This document shows, one piece after another, positions 40,806 to 51,782 of a stretch of 64,000 nucleotides of DNA; the first letter of the stretch is position 1; each line of letters begins with the position of its first letter. Both the position numbers and the translations under genes were made by a program. Origin of the DNA: Pseudomonas deceptionensis (GTDB taxonomy: Bacteria; Pseudomonadota; Gammaproteobacteria; Pseudomonadales; Pseudomonadaceae). The notes beneath the pieces were generated by a model. It ran no database searches and had not been told where the DNA came from. It saw nothing but the letters and a program-made list of their open reading frames with translations. The DNA is taken from positions 1,633,501-1,697,500 of the forward strand of contig NZ_FNUD01000002.1 of the NCBI RefSeq assembly GCF_900106095.1, in the 5' to 3' direction.

Positions 40806-40834
40806 CTGTAGCAGCTGCCGACGCAGCCGCTACA
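40806..40834. repeat. Single short REP-like palindrome
   Basis: CTGTAGCAGCTGCC and CGCAGCCGCTACA form a small imperfect hairpin related to the GTAGCCGCTG family. Located between convergent thiO and the PP0621-type gene. Confidence 0.55.
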
Positions 40835-40849
40835 AGTGTTTGTGCAGGC

Positions 40850-41080
40850 CTAGCCTCGCGGCTTGGGCCCTTGCTCCAGATGGTTCTGGGTGCAATACCA
40901 CTCTTGCTGCTGGCTCAGGGCGCGATCGCGGGGCAGGTGCACGCCGCAGTGGGCGCAGCGCACCATCGGCAGGACGCCTGGATCTACCGGCTTTTTAGTC
41001 TCGGCCAGATTGGCTTTGTATTTGCGCCAGAGCCACACACCTGCAGCGATCAAGGCAGCCCAGATCAGTAAACGAAACAT
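40850..41080 (-). CDS. PP0621 family small membrane protein
   Basis: 76 residues: one membrane helix at the N-terminus (LLIWAALIAAGVWLW), a basic stretch (RKYKANLAETKK), then a zinc-ribbon-like part CAHCGVHLPRDRAL...WYCTQNH with CxxC and Cys/His ligands. Conserved in pseudomonads; function unknown. A cytosolic metal-binding domain anchored in the inner membrane is likely. Confidence 0.85.
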   Translation of the reverse strand: MFRLLIWAALIAAGVWLWRKYKANLAETKKPVDPGVLPMVRCAHCGVHLPRDRALSQQQEWYCTQNHLEQGPKPRG

Positions 41081-41161
41081 GGTTATTCGCTATTCGAGAA
41101 AAGATGTATCAGTTTAGCCAAGGACTTGGCAGGCGCACAGCGCCAAATCAAACATAAAAAA

Positions 41162-41186
41162 AGAGCCCCGAAGGGCTCTTTTTTTT
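41162..41186. terminator. Bidirectional terminator downstream of bamD
   Basis: AAGAGCCC-CGAA-GGGCTCTT flanked by an A-run and a T-run, ending bamD on the minus strand. Confidence 0.92.
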
Positions 41187-41198
41187 GGCGCCGAACAA

Positions 41199-42212
41199 TC
41201 AGTCGAACAGGCCAAGTGTCATGTAGCTGAACCACGAACGGCTTGGGGTTTGAGCTTCAGGTGCTTCGATGATGTTGCCATCGGCATCTTTTGGCTTCAA
41301 TTCAGCAGGGATTGCGTCCTTGGCATCCTGATACTGCTTCTGGATGTCCATGTTGGCGCGGGTTTCACCCGGTGGCAGCGGCGTGGTGGACTCGATCAGG
41401 CCCAAAGTGGCCTTGCTCAGCCACGAACGGTTGTCCGACTCGGAAACCTGAGGTACGAACTGACCGTCAACCAGGCTCGGGTGGTCCGGGTAGTTGGCTT
41501 TGAGCACTTCGAGGCTAGTGTTGGCCAACTGGTCGAGGTGCATGCGCTGATACGATTCAACCATTACCGCCAGGCCGTCACCGACCGAAGGGGTTTCCTG
41601 GAAGTTTTCGACTACATAGCGGCCACGGTTGGCAGCAGCTACATAAGCCTGACGAGTCAGGTAGTAATCGGCTACGTGGATTTCATACGCTGCCAGCAGG
41701 TTGCGCAGGTAGATCATGCGCTGCTTGGCGTCAGGTGCGTAACGGCTGTTGGGGTAGCGGCTGGTGAGCTGGGCGAACTCGTTGTAAGAGTCACGTGCAG
41801 CGCCCGGGTCGCGCTTGGTCATGTCCAGCGGCAGAAAACGCGCCAGCAGGCCTACGTCCTGGTCGAACGAGGTCAAACCTTTCAGGTAATAGGCGTAATC
41901 GACGTTGGGATGCTGTGGATGCAGGCGGATAAACCGCTCGGCAGCGGACTTGGCAGCTTCCGGTTCGGAGTTTTTGTAGTAGGCGTAAATCAGTTCAAGC
42001 TGGGCCTGGTCGGCATAGCGACCGAACGGGTAGCGTGACTCAAGGGCCTTGAGTTTGGCGGTAGCACTGGTATAGCTGTGGTTGTCCAGGTCGGCCTGTG
42101 CCTGCTGGTACAGCTCGACTTCGCTGAGGTTTTCGTCAACTACTTCTTTTGTCGACGAGCAAGCGGCAGTCAGTGCGAGGATGGCGATCAGCAGCAGGTG
42201 TCTCACTTGCAT
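41199..42212 (-). CDS. bamD: Outer membrane assembly lipoprotein BamD (ComL)
   Basis: 337 residues. Lipoprotein signal with lipobox LTAACS, then TPR repeats ([38 protein letters not shown]). An essential part of the BAM complex. The C-terminus is longer than in E. coli BamD (245 residues): from about residue 245 the chain has two similar segments, [14 protein letters not shown] and [13 protein letters not shown], a Pseudomonas-type extension. The ATG at 42212 gives a normal signal peptide. Confidence 0.94.
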   Translation of the reverse strand: MQVRHLLLIAILALTAACSSTKEVVDENLSEVELYQQAQADLDNHSYTSATAKLKALESRYPFGRYADQAQLELIYAYYKNSEPEAAKSAAERFIRLHPQHPNVDYAYYLKGLTSFDQDVGLLARFLPLDMTKRDPGAARDSYNEFAQLTSRYPNSRYAPDAKQRMIYLRNLLAAYEIHVADYYLTRQAYVAAANRGRYVVENFQETPSVGDGLAVMVESYQRMHLDQLANTSLEVLKANYPDHPSLVDGQFVPQVSESDNRSWLSKATLGLIESTTPLPPGETRANMDIQKQYQDAKDAIPAELKPKDADGNIIEAPEAQTPSRSWFSYMTLGLFD

Positions 42213-42360
42213 GGCGGCTTGCGTCCCTATGACGGCCGCTGTCTTGGGCGGGTCCGTCCTGTTATGATGAGCGCCCCGTGAAAAGCCTCGGGGCAAAAGA
42301 CGCCGTATTTAACCACAAGCGCGCAGCCGAAACCAAAGGCTTGGCGCGGTCCTGATGAGC

Positions 42361-43323
42361 ATGTCCGAGAAAATTCAACTTCGCGAAGAGGTGCCGTCCG
42401 AACTGGGTGGCCAACGCCTCGATCAAGTCGCCGCACAATTATTCGCTGAGCACTCGCGCTCGCGCCTTTCCGCCTGGATCAAAGACGGCCGCCTTACTGT
42501 GGACGGAGCCGTCATACGCCCCCGTGACACTGTGCACGGTGGTTGCATCCTGGAGCTGACTGCAGAGCAGGAAGCACAGGGTGAGTGGATCGCTGAAGAC
42601 ATTCCCCTGGATATCGTCTACGAAGACGATGACATCCTGGTCATCAACAAGCCTGCGGGCCTGGTGGTGCACCCGGCTGCAGGGCATGCCAGTGGCACTT
42701 TGCTCAATGCCTTGCTGCATCACGTACCGGACATTATCAATGTGCCGCGTGCGGGGATCGTGCATCGCCTGGACAAAGACACCACTGGTCTGATGGTGGT
42801 CGCCAAGACCATTCAGGCGCAGACGCAACTTGTTACACAGTTGCAGAGCCGCAGTGTCAGCCGGATCTATGAGTGCATTGTTATCGGTGTCGTCACCGCC
42901 GGGGGCAAGATCGACGCGCCCATCGGCCGTCACGGCCAGCAGCGCCAGCGCATGGCGGTAATGGAGGGCGGCAAGCAGGCGGTAAGTCATTACCGTGTGC
43001 TTGAACGTTTCCGTTCCCACACCCATGTGCGGGTCAAGCTGGAAACCGGTCGTACGCACCAGATTCGTGTGCATATGTCCCACATCAACTTCCCGTTGGT
43101 CGGAGACCCTGCCTACGGTGGTCGCTTCCGTATTCCGCCGTCTGCCAGTGTGACGATGGTTGAATCCCTGAAGTCCTTCCCGCGTCAGGCACTCCATGCT
43201 CGTTTCCTCGAGCTGGATCATCCGACGACCGGTAAGCGCATGAGCTGGGAATCGCCACTTCCGGACGACTTTGTCTGGTTGTTGACGTTGCTCAAGCAAG
43301 ACCGTGAGGCATTCATCGGGTGA
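42361..43323 (+). CDS. rluD: 23S rRNA pseudouridine synthase RluD
   Basis: 320 residues. N-terminal S4 domain (LDQVAAQLFAEHSRSRLSAWI) and RluA-type catalytic domain with HRLDKDTTGLMV, which carries the catalytic Asp, and GRTHQIRVHM. Modifies helix 69 uridines. I take the ATG of MSEKIQL; the ATG two codons earlier (42355) is also possible. Divergent from bamD, as in many gamma-proteobacteria. The stop overlaps the pgeF GTG. Confidence 0.94.
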   Translation: MSEKIQLREEVPSELGGQRLDQVAAQLFAEHSRSRLSAWIKDGRLTVDGAVIRPRDTVHGGCILELTAEQEAQGEWIAEDIPLDIVYEDDDILVINKPAGLVVHPAAGHASGTLLNALLHHVPDIINVPRAGIVHRLDKDTTGLMVVAKTIQAQTQLVTQLQSRSVSRIYECIVIGVVTAGGKIDAPIGRHGQQRQRMAVMEGGKQAVSHYRVLERFRSHTHVRVKLETGRTHQIRVHMSHINFPLVGDPAYGGRFRIPPSASVTMVESLKSFPRQALHARFLELDHPTTGKRMSWESPLPDDFVWLLTLLKQDREAFIG

Positions 43324-44054
43324 ACACTTTCCTGATTCCTGACTGGCCTGCGCCGGCAGGCATCAGGGCCTGTGTGACCACCCGTGCGGGCGGCGTCAGT
43401 CTGGCGCCGTTCGACAGCTTCAACCTGGGCGACCATGTTGGCGACGACCCTGTGGCCGTTGCGCATAACCGCCAGCGCCTCACCCATATTTTTGACGTAC
43501 AGCCCGCTTGGCTTAGCCAGGTTCACGGGGTTGTGGTCGCACCTGCCAATCCCGACCTGATTGTCGAAGCCGACGCGAGCTGGACGGCAACCCCAGGCAT
43601 TGCCTGCACGGCGATGACGGCTGACTGCCTGCCTGCGCTGTTTTGCGATCGTGCCGGTACTCGCGTTGCAGCAGCCCATGCAGGTTGGCGCGGGCTGGCG
43701 GCAGGGGTGCTTGAAGCTGCAGCGCAAAGCCTCAATGTTGAGCCCCGGGATATCCTGGTGTGGCTGGGGCCGACGATTGGCCCCAAGGCATTTGAAGTGG
43801 GTGCCGAGGTTCGGGAAGTCTTTGTCACGGGCATGCCCGAAGCGGCTGGCGCCTTTGTGCCCAGTGTCAATGCCGGGCGCTACATGGCCGACATCTATGA
43901 GCTGGCGCGTCTGCGTTTGGCTCGTTTTGGCATCACCGCGGTATACGGTGGCGGTTTCTGCACTGTGTCCGACCCGCGTTTTTTCTCCTACCGGCGCAGT
44001 CCCCGCACTGGCCGTTTTGCATCACTGGTTTGGATCGAAAGACCGTCCAGCTGA
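43320..44054 (+). CDS. pgeF: Peptidoglycan editing factor PgeF (YfiH, laccase-domain)
   Basis: 244 residues from a GTG overlapping the rluD stop by four bases (GTGA). Conserved motifs SQVHG, TADCLPALFCD and AAAHAGWRGLAAG supply the metal/active-site His and Cys. The family was long called polyphenol oxidase, and was later linked to removing L-Ser misincorporated in cell-wall precursors. rluD-pgeF-clpB is the standard order. Confidence 0.92.
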   Translation: MNTFLIPDWPAPAGIRACVTTRAGGVSLAPFDSFNLGDHVGDDPVAVAHNRQRLTHIFDVQPAWLSQVHGVVVAPANPDLIVEADASWTATPGIACTAMTADCLPALFCDRAGTRVAAAHAGWRGLAAGVLEAAAQSLNVEPRDILVWLGPTIGPKAFEVGAEVREVFVTGMPEAAGAFVPSVNAGRYMADIYELARLRLARFGITAVYGGGFCTVSDPRFFSYRRSPRTGRFASLVWIERPSS

Positions 44055-44074
44055 TCTGCGTCATTTTCCAAACG

Positions 44075-44102
44075 CTTGAAACTCCCGTAATCGCCCGCAT
44101 CT
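44075..44102 (+). promoter_or_regulatory. Heat-shock (sigma-32 type) promoter of clpB
   Basis: CTTGAAA, a 13-bp spacer, then CCGCATCT, one mismatch from the CCCCATNT consensus. It lies 73 bp before the clpB ATG, a plausible distance. Confidence 0.75.
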
Positions 44103-44174
44103 ACTATGGTATCTGGCAGGTTTCTTCATTCAGGAGTTTCCATCCCTCCGGCCTGCTCATAAGGAAGGTGACGA

Positions 44175-46742
<2,568 letters not shown>

Positions 46743-46765
46743 GGCTCTAAACCGGTGTTTTAAAG

Positions 46766-46793
46766 AAGGCCTCGCTTTGCGAGGCCTTTTTTT
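46766..46793 (+). terminator. Rho-independent terminator of clpB
   Basis: AAGGCCTCG-CTTTG-CGAGGCCTT followed by T-run. Confidence 0.92.
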
Positions 46794-46927
46794 GCTTAGG
46801 GTGTTGATCTGTAAGGAAAACGCTTGTAAGATGCGCCCCGCAGTAAGTCACCCGCAATGGCAACTTGGCCCAAACCGAGAAGCCCGCTAGAAGAGCTAAG
46901 TAATTGTCTTCTAACGAAAAATAAGGG

Positions 46928-46955
46928 TTGACAAGGGTTTTAAAGCTTGTAGAAT
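46928..46955 (+). promoter_or_regulatory. Strong sigma-70 promoter of the tRNA cluster
   Basis: TTGACA, 16-bp spacer, TAGAAT, about 95 bp before the tRNA-Asn gene. The rest of 46800-47050 has no gene. Confidence 0.85.
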
Positions 46956-47050
46956 AGCCGACCTCAGAGACGCCAACGCAGCGATGCGAAGAACTCGAAG
47001 AGTGTTGTAAAGGTAGTAAAGAAGCACCGTTGTAGATTGAAATATGTAGT

Positions 47051-47126
47051 TCCGCGATAGCTCAGTTGGTAGAGCAAATGACTGTTAATCATTGGGTCCC
47101 TGGTTCGAGTCCAGGTCGTGGAGCCA
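47051..47126 (+). tRNA. tRNA-Asn (GTT)
   Basis: 76 nt, cloverleaf with anticodon GTT at 47084-47086 in CTGTTAA, T-loop GGTTCGAGTCC, encoded CCA. Confidence 0.96.
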
Positions 47127-47135
47127 TTTTCAAGC

Positions 47136-47212
47136 CGGGGTATAGCGCAGTCCGGTAGCGCGCCTGCTTTGGGAGCAGGATGTCAGGAGTTCGAATCCCC
47201 TTACCCCGACCA
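47136..47212 (+). tRNA. tRNA-Pro (TGG), first copy
   Basis: 77 nt, acceptor CGGGGTA/TACCCCG, anticodon TGG at 47170-47172, encoded CCA. An identical copy lies at 47389-47465. Confidence 0.96.
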
Positions 47213-47217
47213 TTTTT

Positions 47218-47293
47218 GGGTCGTTAGCTCAGTTGGTAGAGCAGTTGGCTTTTAACCAATTGGTCGTAGGTTCGAATCCCACACGACCCACCA
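47218..47293 (+). tRNA. tRNA-Lys (TTT)
   Basis: 76 nt, acceptor GGGTCGT/ACGACCC, anticodon TTT in CTTTTAA, encoded CCA. The equivalent PAO1 gene is a known genomic-island integration site; no integrase lies beside it here. Confidence 0.96.
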
Positions 47294-47357
47294 TTTTTGG
47301 CTCCAGCTAACCCTGGAGCTAGATCTTAAGATCAGAGGCCAAAAGCACTGATCGCAG

Positions 47358-47386
47358 AAGGCGCCTCTAGAAGGTGCCTTTTTTTT
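47358..47386 (+). terminator. Rho-independent terminator inside the tRNA cluster
   Basis: AAGGCGCC-TCTAGAA-GGTGCCTT followed by T-run. It ends three bases before the second tRNA-Pro. Confidence 0.88.
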
Positions 47387-47388
47387 AC

Positions 47389-47465
47389 CGGGGTATAGCG
47401 CAGTCCGGTAGCGCGCCTGCTTTGGGAGCAGGATGTCAGGAGTTCGAATCCCCTTACCCCGACCA
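47389..47465 (+). tRNA. tRNA-Pro (TGG), second identical copy after a terminator
   Basis: All 77 bases equal the copy at 47136-47212. It follows the T-run of the previous terminator with no spacer for a promoter, so it depends on read-through or may be silent. Confidence 0.95.
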
Positions 47466-47534
47466 TTTTCTGCCCGGCAGTAATGGGTGTAGAAAATAAG
47501 GTACTGATGCCAATCGCATCAGATGCCATAAAAA

Positions 47535-47558
47535 AAGCGTCCTTCGGGACGCTTTTTT
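47535..47558. terminator. Bidirectional terminator between tRNA-Pro and gadC
   Basis: AAGCGTCC-TTC-GGGACGCTT with flanking A- and T-runs; it can end both the tRNA transcript and converging glsA-gadC. Confidence 0.9.
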
Positions 47559-47588
47559 TATGCCTGTAGAAAACCTGTCGCCGCTGCC

Positions 47589-49157
47589 TCAGGTTGCAGG
47601 AGCTGCGGATGCAGGAGGCGTACTTGTACCCGCGGTTGCAGCCTTGTCGTCCGCGGCTTGAAGATCCTGCAAGGCCGCAGAATACTGATCGGACTCGGCC
47701 TTGGGCACCATCTGCCACGACGGCTTGCGCAGCGCGTAGAAGATAAACGGTGGCGCACCTGCTACCACCAGCCCCAGCAATAAAACTCCCGCGTACTCGA
47801 AAAACGGCATGCTGCTGAAATTATTTGGCGGGATAAAGCCGAAAATCAACGCCACGCAGGTCGAAAACAGCCCCAGGTAGCACCAGCCGTGAAGCCCTTT
47901 AAGCACATAGCCGCGTTTGACGTTGGGCTGTGTCCTGCGCAGTTTCATGGCGGACATAAACATAAAGACGTAAATGATCAGGTACATCAGCGCGGCCATG
48001 GCACTGATCATCCAGAACGCATCCGACACGTTGTCGATAAAGATGTAGATAGTCGACAGCAACGTCACGATCACCGCCTGTAAATACAAAATGTTTTTTT
48101 GCACACCCTTGCTGTTCACTTTTTGCATCACGGGTGGAAGCATCCCGGCCTTGCCGACAAACAGCAGGCCTGTGGATGGGCCCGCAGTCCAGGCCAATAC
48201 CCCGCCCAATGCGCCGATGATCAGCAAAATTGCCATGATGGGCGTTGCCCACGGCATGTTGAAGCCAGCGAAGAAGGCGGCATAAGCCTGAATCACACCG
48301 GCAGTCAGGCTGGTGGAGTCAGCAGGGACTACCAGCGAAATCGCCACGGTCGGTGGGATAAACACCAGCAGGATCATAAAGAAGGCCAGCAGAATCGCCC
48401 GGGGCATTTCTTTTTGCGGGTTACGCAATTCGCGAGCGTGAATGGCGTTCATTTCGATACCGGCAAACGCCAGAAAGTTACTCACAATCAGTACCAGGCC
48501 GGTGATGGCGCCCGTGAATTCGCGCCACAGGTCCGGGTGCAGGTTGTGTGAGCCGGCTCTGACGGTGGAATGAGTGTCGAAAATGGCCGGAATCAAGGCC
48601 TCCCAGGTCAGCGGCGCGGCGGATTTATGCCCCAGCACCAGCCAGGCCACACCAAGCAGTACCAGCAATGCAGCAGGTAAGGCGGTACCCAGCAACATGA
48701 ACCATGACGTCAGTTTCGACAGCGTAGTCAGCCCATTGAGCGCTACAAAGGTTGATAGCCAATACAGCACGATGATCACCGCTGCAGTGAAGACTCCACT
48801 CTTGGCCAGTTCCGGGTTGATCAGATAGGCCATGGTACTGGCGGCAAAGCCGAGCACGATGGGGTACCAGACCACCACCTGAATCCACATGAACCACATG
48901 ATGAAAAAGCCGGGCCGATCGCCGTAGGCTTGCCTCACCCAGCCATAAATCCCGCCGTTCCAGCCCGTTCCCAGTTCAGAAGCGACCAGCGAAACCGGGA
49001 TGAAAAACAGCAGTGCCGGAATGACGTAGAGAAATACTGAGCCCAGGCCATATACGGCCATGCTCGGCAGTGAGCGGATACTGGCAACGGCTGCAACCAT
49101 CATGAAACAGATGGTGAGCCACGACATGTAAGTTTTACCTTTGCTGGCGGTAGCCAT
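47589..49157 (-). CDS. gadC: Glutamate:GABA antiporter GadC-type (APC superfamily)
   Basis: 522 residues with about 12 membrane helices. Features of the GadC family: SIRSLPSMAVYGLGSVF in helix 1, ASELGTGWNGGIYGWV, and FAGIEMNAIHARELRNPQKEMPRA. Exchanges external glutamate for internal GABA. The C-terminal tail (residues about 475-522) is Ala/Ser/Thr-rich with no clear similarity to the E. coli pH-sensing plug. It lies 25 bp after glsA on the same strand, with gadB divergent, forming a complete acid-resistance set. Confidence 0.88.
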   Translation of the reverse strand: MATASKGKTYMSWLTICFMMVAAVASIRSLPSMAVYGLGSVFLYVIPALLFFIPVSLVASELGTGWNGGIYGWVRQAYGDRPGFFIMWFMWIQVVVWYPIVLGFAASTMAYLINPELAKSGVFTAAVIIVLYWLSTFVALNGLTTLSKLTSWFMLLGTALPAALLVLLGVAWLVLGHKSAAPLTWEALIPAIFDTHSTVRAGSHNLHPDLWREFTGAITGLVLIVSNFLAFAGIEMNAIHARELRNPQKEMPRAILLAFFMILLVFIPPTVAISLVVPADSTSLTAGVIQAYAAFFAGFNMPWATPIMAILLIIGALGGVLAWTAGPSTGLLFVGKAGMLPPVMQKVNSKGVQKNILYLQAVIVTLLSTIYIFIDNVSDAFWMISAMAALMYLIIYVFMFMSAMKLRRTQPNVKRGYVLKGLHGWCYLGLFSTCVALIFGFIPPNNFSSMPFFEYAGVLLLGLVVAGAPPFIFYALRKPSWQMVPKAESDQYSAALQDLQAADDKAATAGTSTPPASAAPAT

Positions 49158-49182
49158 AAATGCCTCCCTTCATTTCGCGTGA

Positions 49183-50127
49183 TTAGTGCAGCAGGCTCAG
49201 GTTGAGCGTGCGGCTGAGGTGTTCGGCGGCCAATTGACCGCGCACGCTGTTACCCGCCGCATCCAGTGGCGGGGCAAAAGCGGCGATGGCGCACACACCG
49301 GGCACCACGGCCAGAATTCCGCCGCCGACTCCGCTTTTTCCTGGCAGTCCGACCTTGTAGTACCAGTCGCCCGTGGTGTCATACAGCCCGTTCAACGTCA
49401 TCTCGCTGAGGATTGGCGCCACGTTTTTGGCCGCCACGACTTGCTTGCCGGTGACTGGGTTGACGCCGCCGTTGGCCAGCGCTGCGCCCATGGTCACCAG
49501 GTCATGGCAGGTAATCGAAACCGAACATTGGCGGGTATACACGGCGCACACCTCCATAGGGTCTGCGTACATGTAGCCGTAACTTTGCAGCAGCCAGGCA
49601 ATGCCGCGGTTGTGTTGATTGCTGGAGGCTTCGGAGGCGTACACCTCTTCGTTAACGCTCAATTGGCGCCCGGCAAAAGCGTTGTAAGTGGCCTGGATCT
49701 GCTCCCAGCGGGCTTGCGGCGTCTGGGCTTCAAGCAGGCTGACAGTGGCCATCGCGCCGGCGTTTACAAAGGGGTTGAGCGGTCGGCCCTTGTGCAGTTC
49801 CAGGGCAACGACCGAGTTGAAAGGTTCGCCCGTCGGGTCGCAGCCGATTTTGCTGCGCAAGGCCTGTGGCCCTAACTCATCCAGTACGTGAGCAAGGGTA
49901 AATACCTTGGAAATCGACTCGATGGCGAAGGCGTAATCGGTGTCACCGACCTGCGCATGGGTGCCATCACAAAACATGATGCTGATGCCGAATAAATGGG
50001 AGGGCACCGAGGCCAGGTAAGGGATATAGCTGGCATTTTTGCCGTGATGATTGCTGGAAAACCGTTGCAGGGCTTCCTCCAGCGCCTGTTTCACCGTGCT
50101 GTCGACGGTTGTGGGTCTTTGTTTCAT
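49183..50127 (-). CDS. glsA: Glutaminase A
   Basis: 314 residues, serine-dependent beta-lactamase-like fold. Nucleophile motif ESISKVFT (Ser71, Lys74), then NPFVNAGAM and GLPGKSGVGGGI. Converts glutamine to glutamate and ammonia; the ammonia buffers protons, and the product feeds GadB. The start ATG is preceded by GAGCGA. The pairing with gadC resembles the E. coli ybaS-ybaT and related systems. gadB starts 171 bp away on the opposite strand, so both may share control. Confidence 0.93.
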   Translation of the reverse strand: MKQRPTTVDSTVKQALEEALQRFSSNHHGKNASYIPYLASVPSHLFGISIMFCDGTHAQVGDTDYAFAIESISKVFTLAHVLDELGPQALRSKIGCDPTGEPFNSVVALELHKGRPLNPFVNAGAMATVSLLEAQTPQARWEQIQATYNAFAGRQLSVNEEVYASEASSNQHNRGIAWLLQSYGYMYADPMEVCAVYTRQCSVSITCHDLVTMGAALANGGVNPVTGKQVVAAKNVAPILSEMTLNGLYDTTGDWYYKVGLPGKSGVGGGILAVVPGVCAIAAFAPPLDAAGNSVRGQLAAEHLSRTLNLSLLH

Positions 50128-50298
50128 TGCGCTCGCTCCGTGAGTGCTTTCAGGAATCGAGACTATAGATCGGAAAATTCACGGTGGTCGGAAATCGGAC
50201 GGCAGACTCGAAATGCTTGTCTATGCTGGCTGGGTCGAAGCTGAGTCCGTGGGGAAAAGCCAGGCTCGGTTGTTGTCCATTACTCAAGGAGAGTTCAC

Positions 50299-51696
50299 AT
50301 GGCACTGCACCGCATCAAGCGCAACACGGACGTCGATCCCGTATTTGGTTCTTCTGCTCTGGCTCACGCCGCGGCGACCAAAAAATTCCCCGAAGCCGAG
50401 CAACCGGCGCGAGAGGTTTACCAACTGGTACACGATGAGTTGTACCTGGATGGCAACGCCCGCCAGAACCTCGCCACCTTCTGCCAAACCTGGGAGGAGG
50501 ATGAAGTTCACAAGCTGATGGACCTGTCGATCGACAAGAACATGATCGACAAGGACGAATACCCGCAATCAGCTGAACTGGAGAGCCGCTGTATCCACAT
50601 GCTGGCGGACTTATGGCATTCCCCGTCGGCGGCCAGCACTCTCGGCACCTCGACGGTGGGCTCCAGCGAAGCTTGCATGCTCGGTGGCCTGGCTGCGTTG
50701 TGGCGCTGGCGGGCGGTGCGAAAGGCGGCAGGGAAGCCGACCTCGACGCCGAATATGGTGTGCGGGCCGGTACAGGTTTGCTGGCACAAATTTGCCCGTT
50801 ACTGGGACATAGAAATCCGTGAAGTACCGATGTCGGAAGGGCATTGGTTCATGACGCCTGAAGACATGCTGGAGCGGGTCGATGAAAACACCATCGTGGT
50901 TGTGCCAACCTTCGGTCAGACGTTTACCGGTCTGTATGAACCCGTAAAACCGCTGTCCGATGCGCTGGACGATCTTGAGAAAAGCACCGGTCTGAGTGTT
51001 GATATTCACGTCGACGGCGCCAGTGGCGCGATGCTGGCACCGTTCTGTGCGCCCGATATTCTTTGGGACTTCAGGGTGCCACGGGTCAAGTCCATCAGCA
51101 CGTCCGGTCACAAGTTCGGGCTGGCGCCGTTGGGAGCGGGCTGGGTGGTATGGCGCGACGTGAAGGAGCTGCCTGAGGGGCTGATTTTCCACGTCAATTA
51201 CCTGGGCGGTGATATGCCGACCTTCGCCTTGAACTTCTCGCGTCCGGCCGGGCAGATCATTGCTCAGTACTACAACTTTTTGCGTCTGGGCCGTGAGGGG
51301 TATGAGCGTATTCACTCGGCGTGCTACGAAACAGCGCAGTTTTTGGCCAAGGAACTGGTCAAGATCGGGCCGTTTGAGATGCTCTACAACGGCGACCCGC
51401 AATTGGGGATTCCGGCGCTGACCTGGCGTTTGAAGCCGGGAGCAAAAACCAGCTACTCACTGTATGACCTGGCAGATCGCCTGCGCATACGCGGTTGGCT
51501 GGTGCCGGCTTATAGCTTGCCGGCCAACGTCGAAAAGGTTGTGGTGCAGCGGATTCTGGTGAGGCAGGGCATGTCGATTGACATGGCCAAATTGCTGCTG
51601 GCGGACTTCGCTCGGGATATCCAGTTCTTTGCAGAGCATCAGCCCCACGGCTTTAAAGGCCGTGAGGCCGAGGCTGGAAACCACGCCGGGCGCTGA
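50299..51696 (+). CDS. gadB: Glutamate decarboxylase
   Basis: 465 residues. PLP-Lys in [16 protein letters not shown] (about Lys272), with [13 protein letters not shown] before it and the N-terminal [13 protein letters not shown]. Decarboxylates glutamate to GABA, consuming a proton. The C-terminus ends [12 protein letters not shown] and lacks the terminal His-Thr of E. coli GadB that shuts the enzyme at neutral pH. CAAGGAGAG gives a strong ribosome site. The nearest following feature is a REP-like repeat. Confidence 0.95.
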   Translation: MALHRIKRNTDVDPVFGSSALAHAAATKKFPEAEQPAREVYQLVHDELYLDGNARQNLATFCQTWEEDEVHKLMDLSIDKNMIDKDEYPQSAELESRCIHMLADLWHSPSAASTLGTSTVGSSEACMLGGLAALWRWRAVRKAAGKPTSTPNMVCGPVQVCWHKFARYWDIEIREVPMSEGHWFMTPEDMLERVDENTIVVVPTFGQTFTGLYEPVKPLSDALDDLEKSTGLSVDIHVDGASGAMLAPFCAPDILWDFRVPRVKSISTSGHKFGLAPLGAGWVVWRDVKELPEGLIFHVNYLGGDMPTFALNFSRPAGQIIAQYYNFLRLGREGYERIHSACYETAQFLAKELVKIGPFEMLYNGDPQLGIPALTWRLKPGAKTSYSLYDLADRLRIRGWLVPAYSLPANVEKVVVQRILVRQGMSIDMAKLLLADFARDIQFFAEHQPHGFKGREAEAGNHAGR

Positions 51697-51706
51697 CGTT
51701 TACACC

Positions 51707-51768
51707 TGTAGCCGCTGCCGAAGGCTGCGATGGGTTTGGTGCTATCGCAGTCTGCGGCAGCGGCTACA
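51707..51768. repeat. REP-like palindrome (GTAGCCGCTG family)
   Basis: TGTAGCCGCTGCCGAAGGCT faces GTCTGCGGCAGCGGCTACA, compact centre, between convergent gadB and ndh. Confidence 0.8.
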
Positions 51769-51782
51769 AGGTATGTGGGCGC

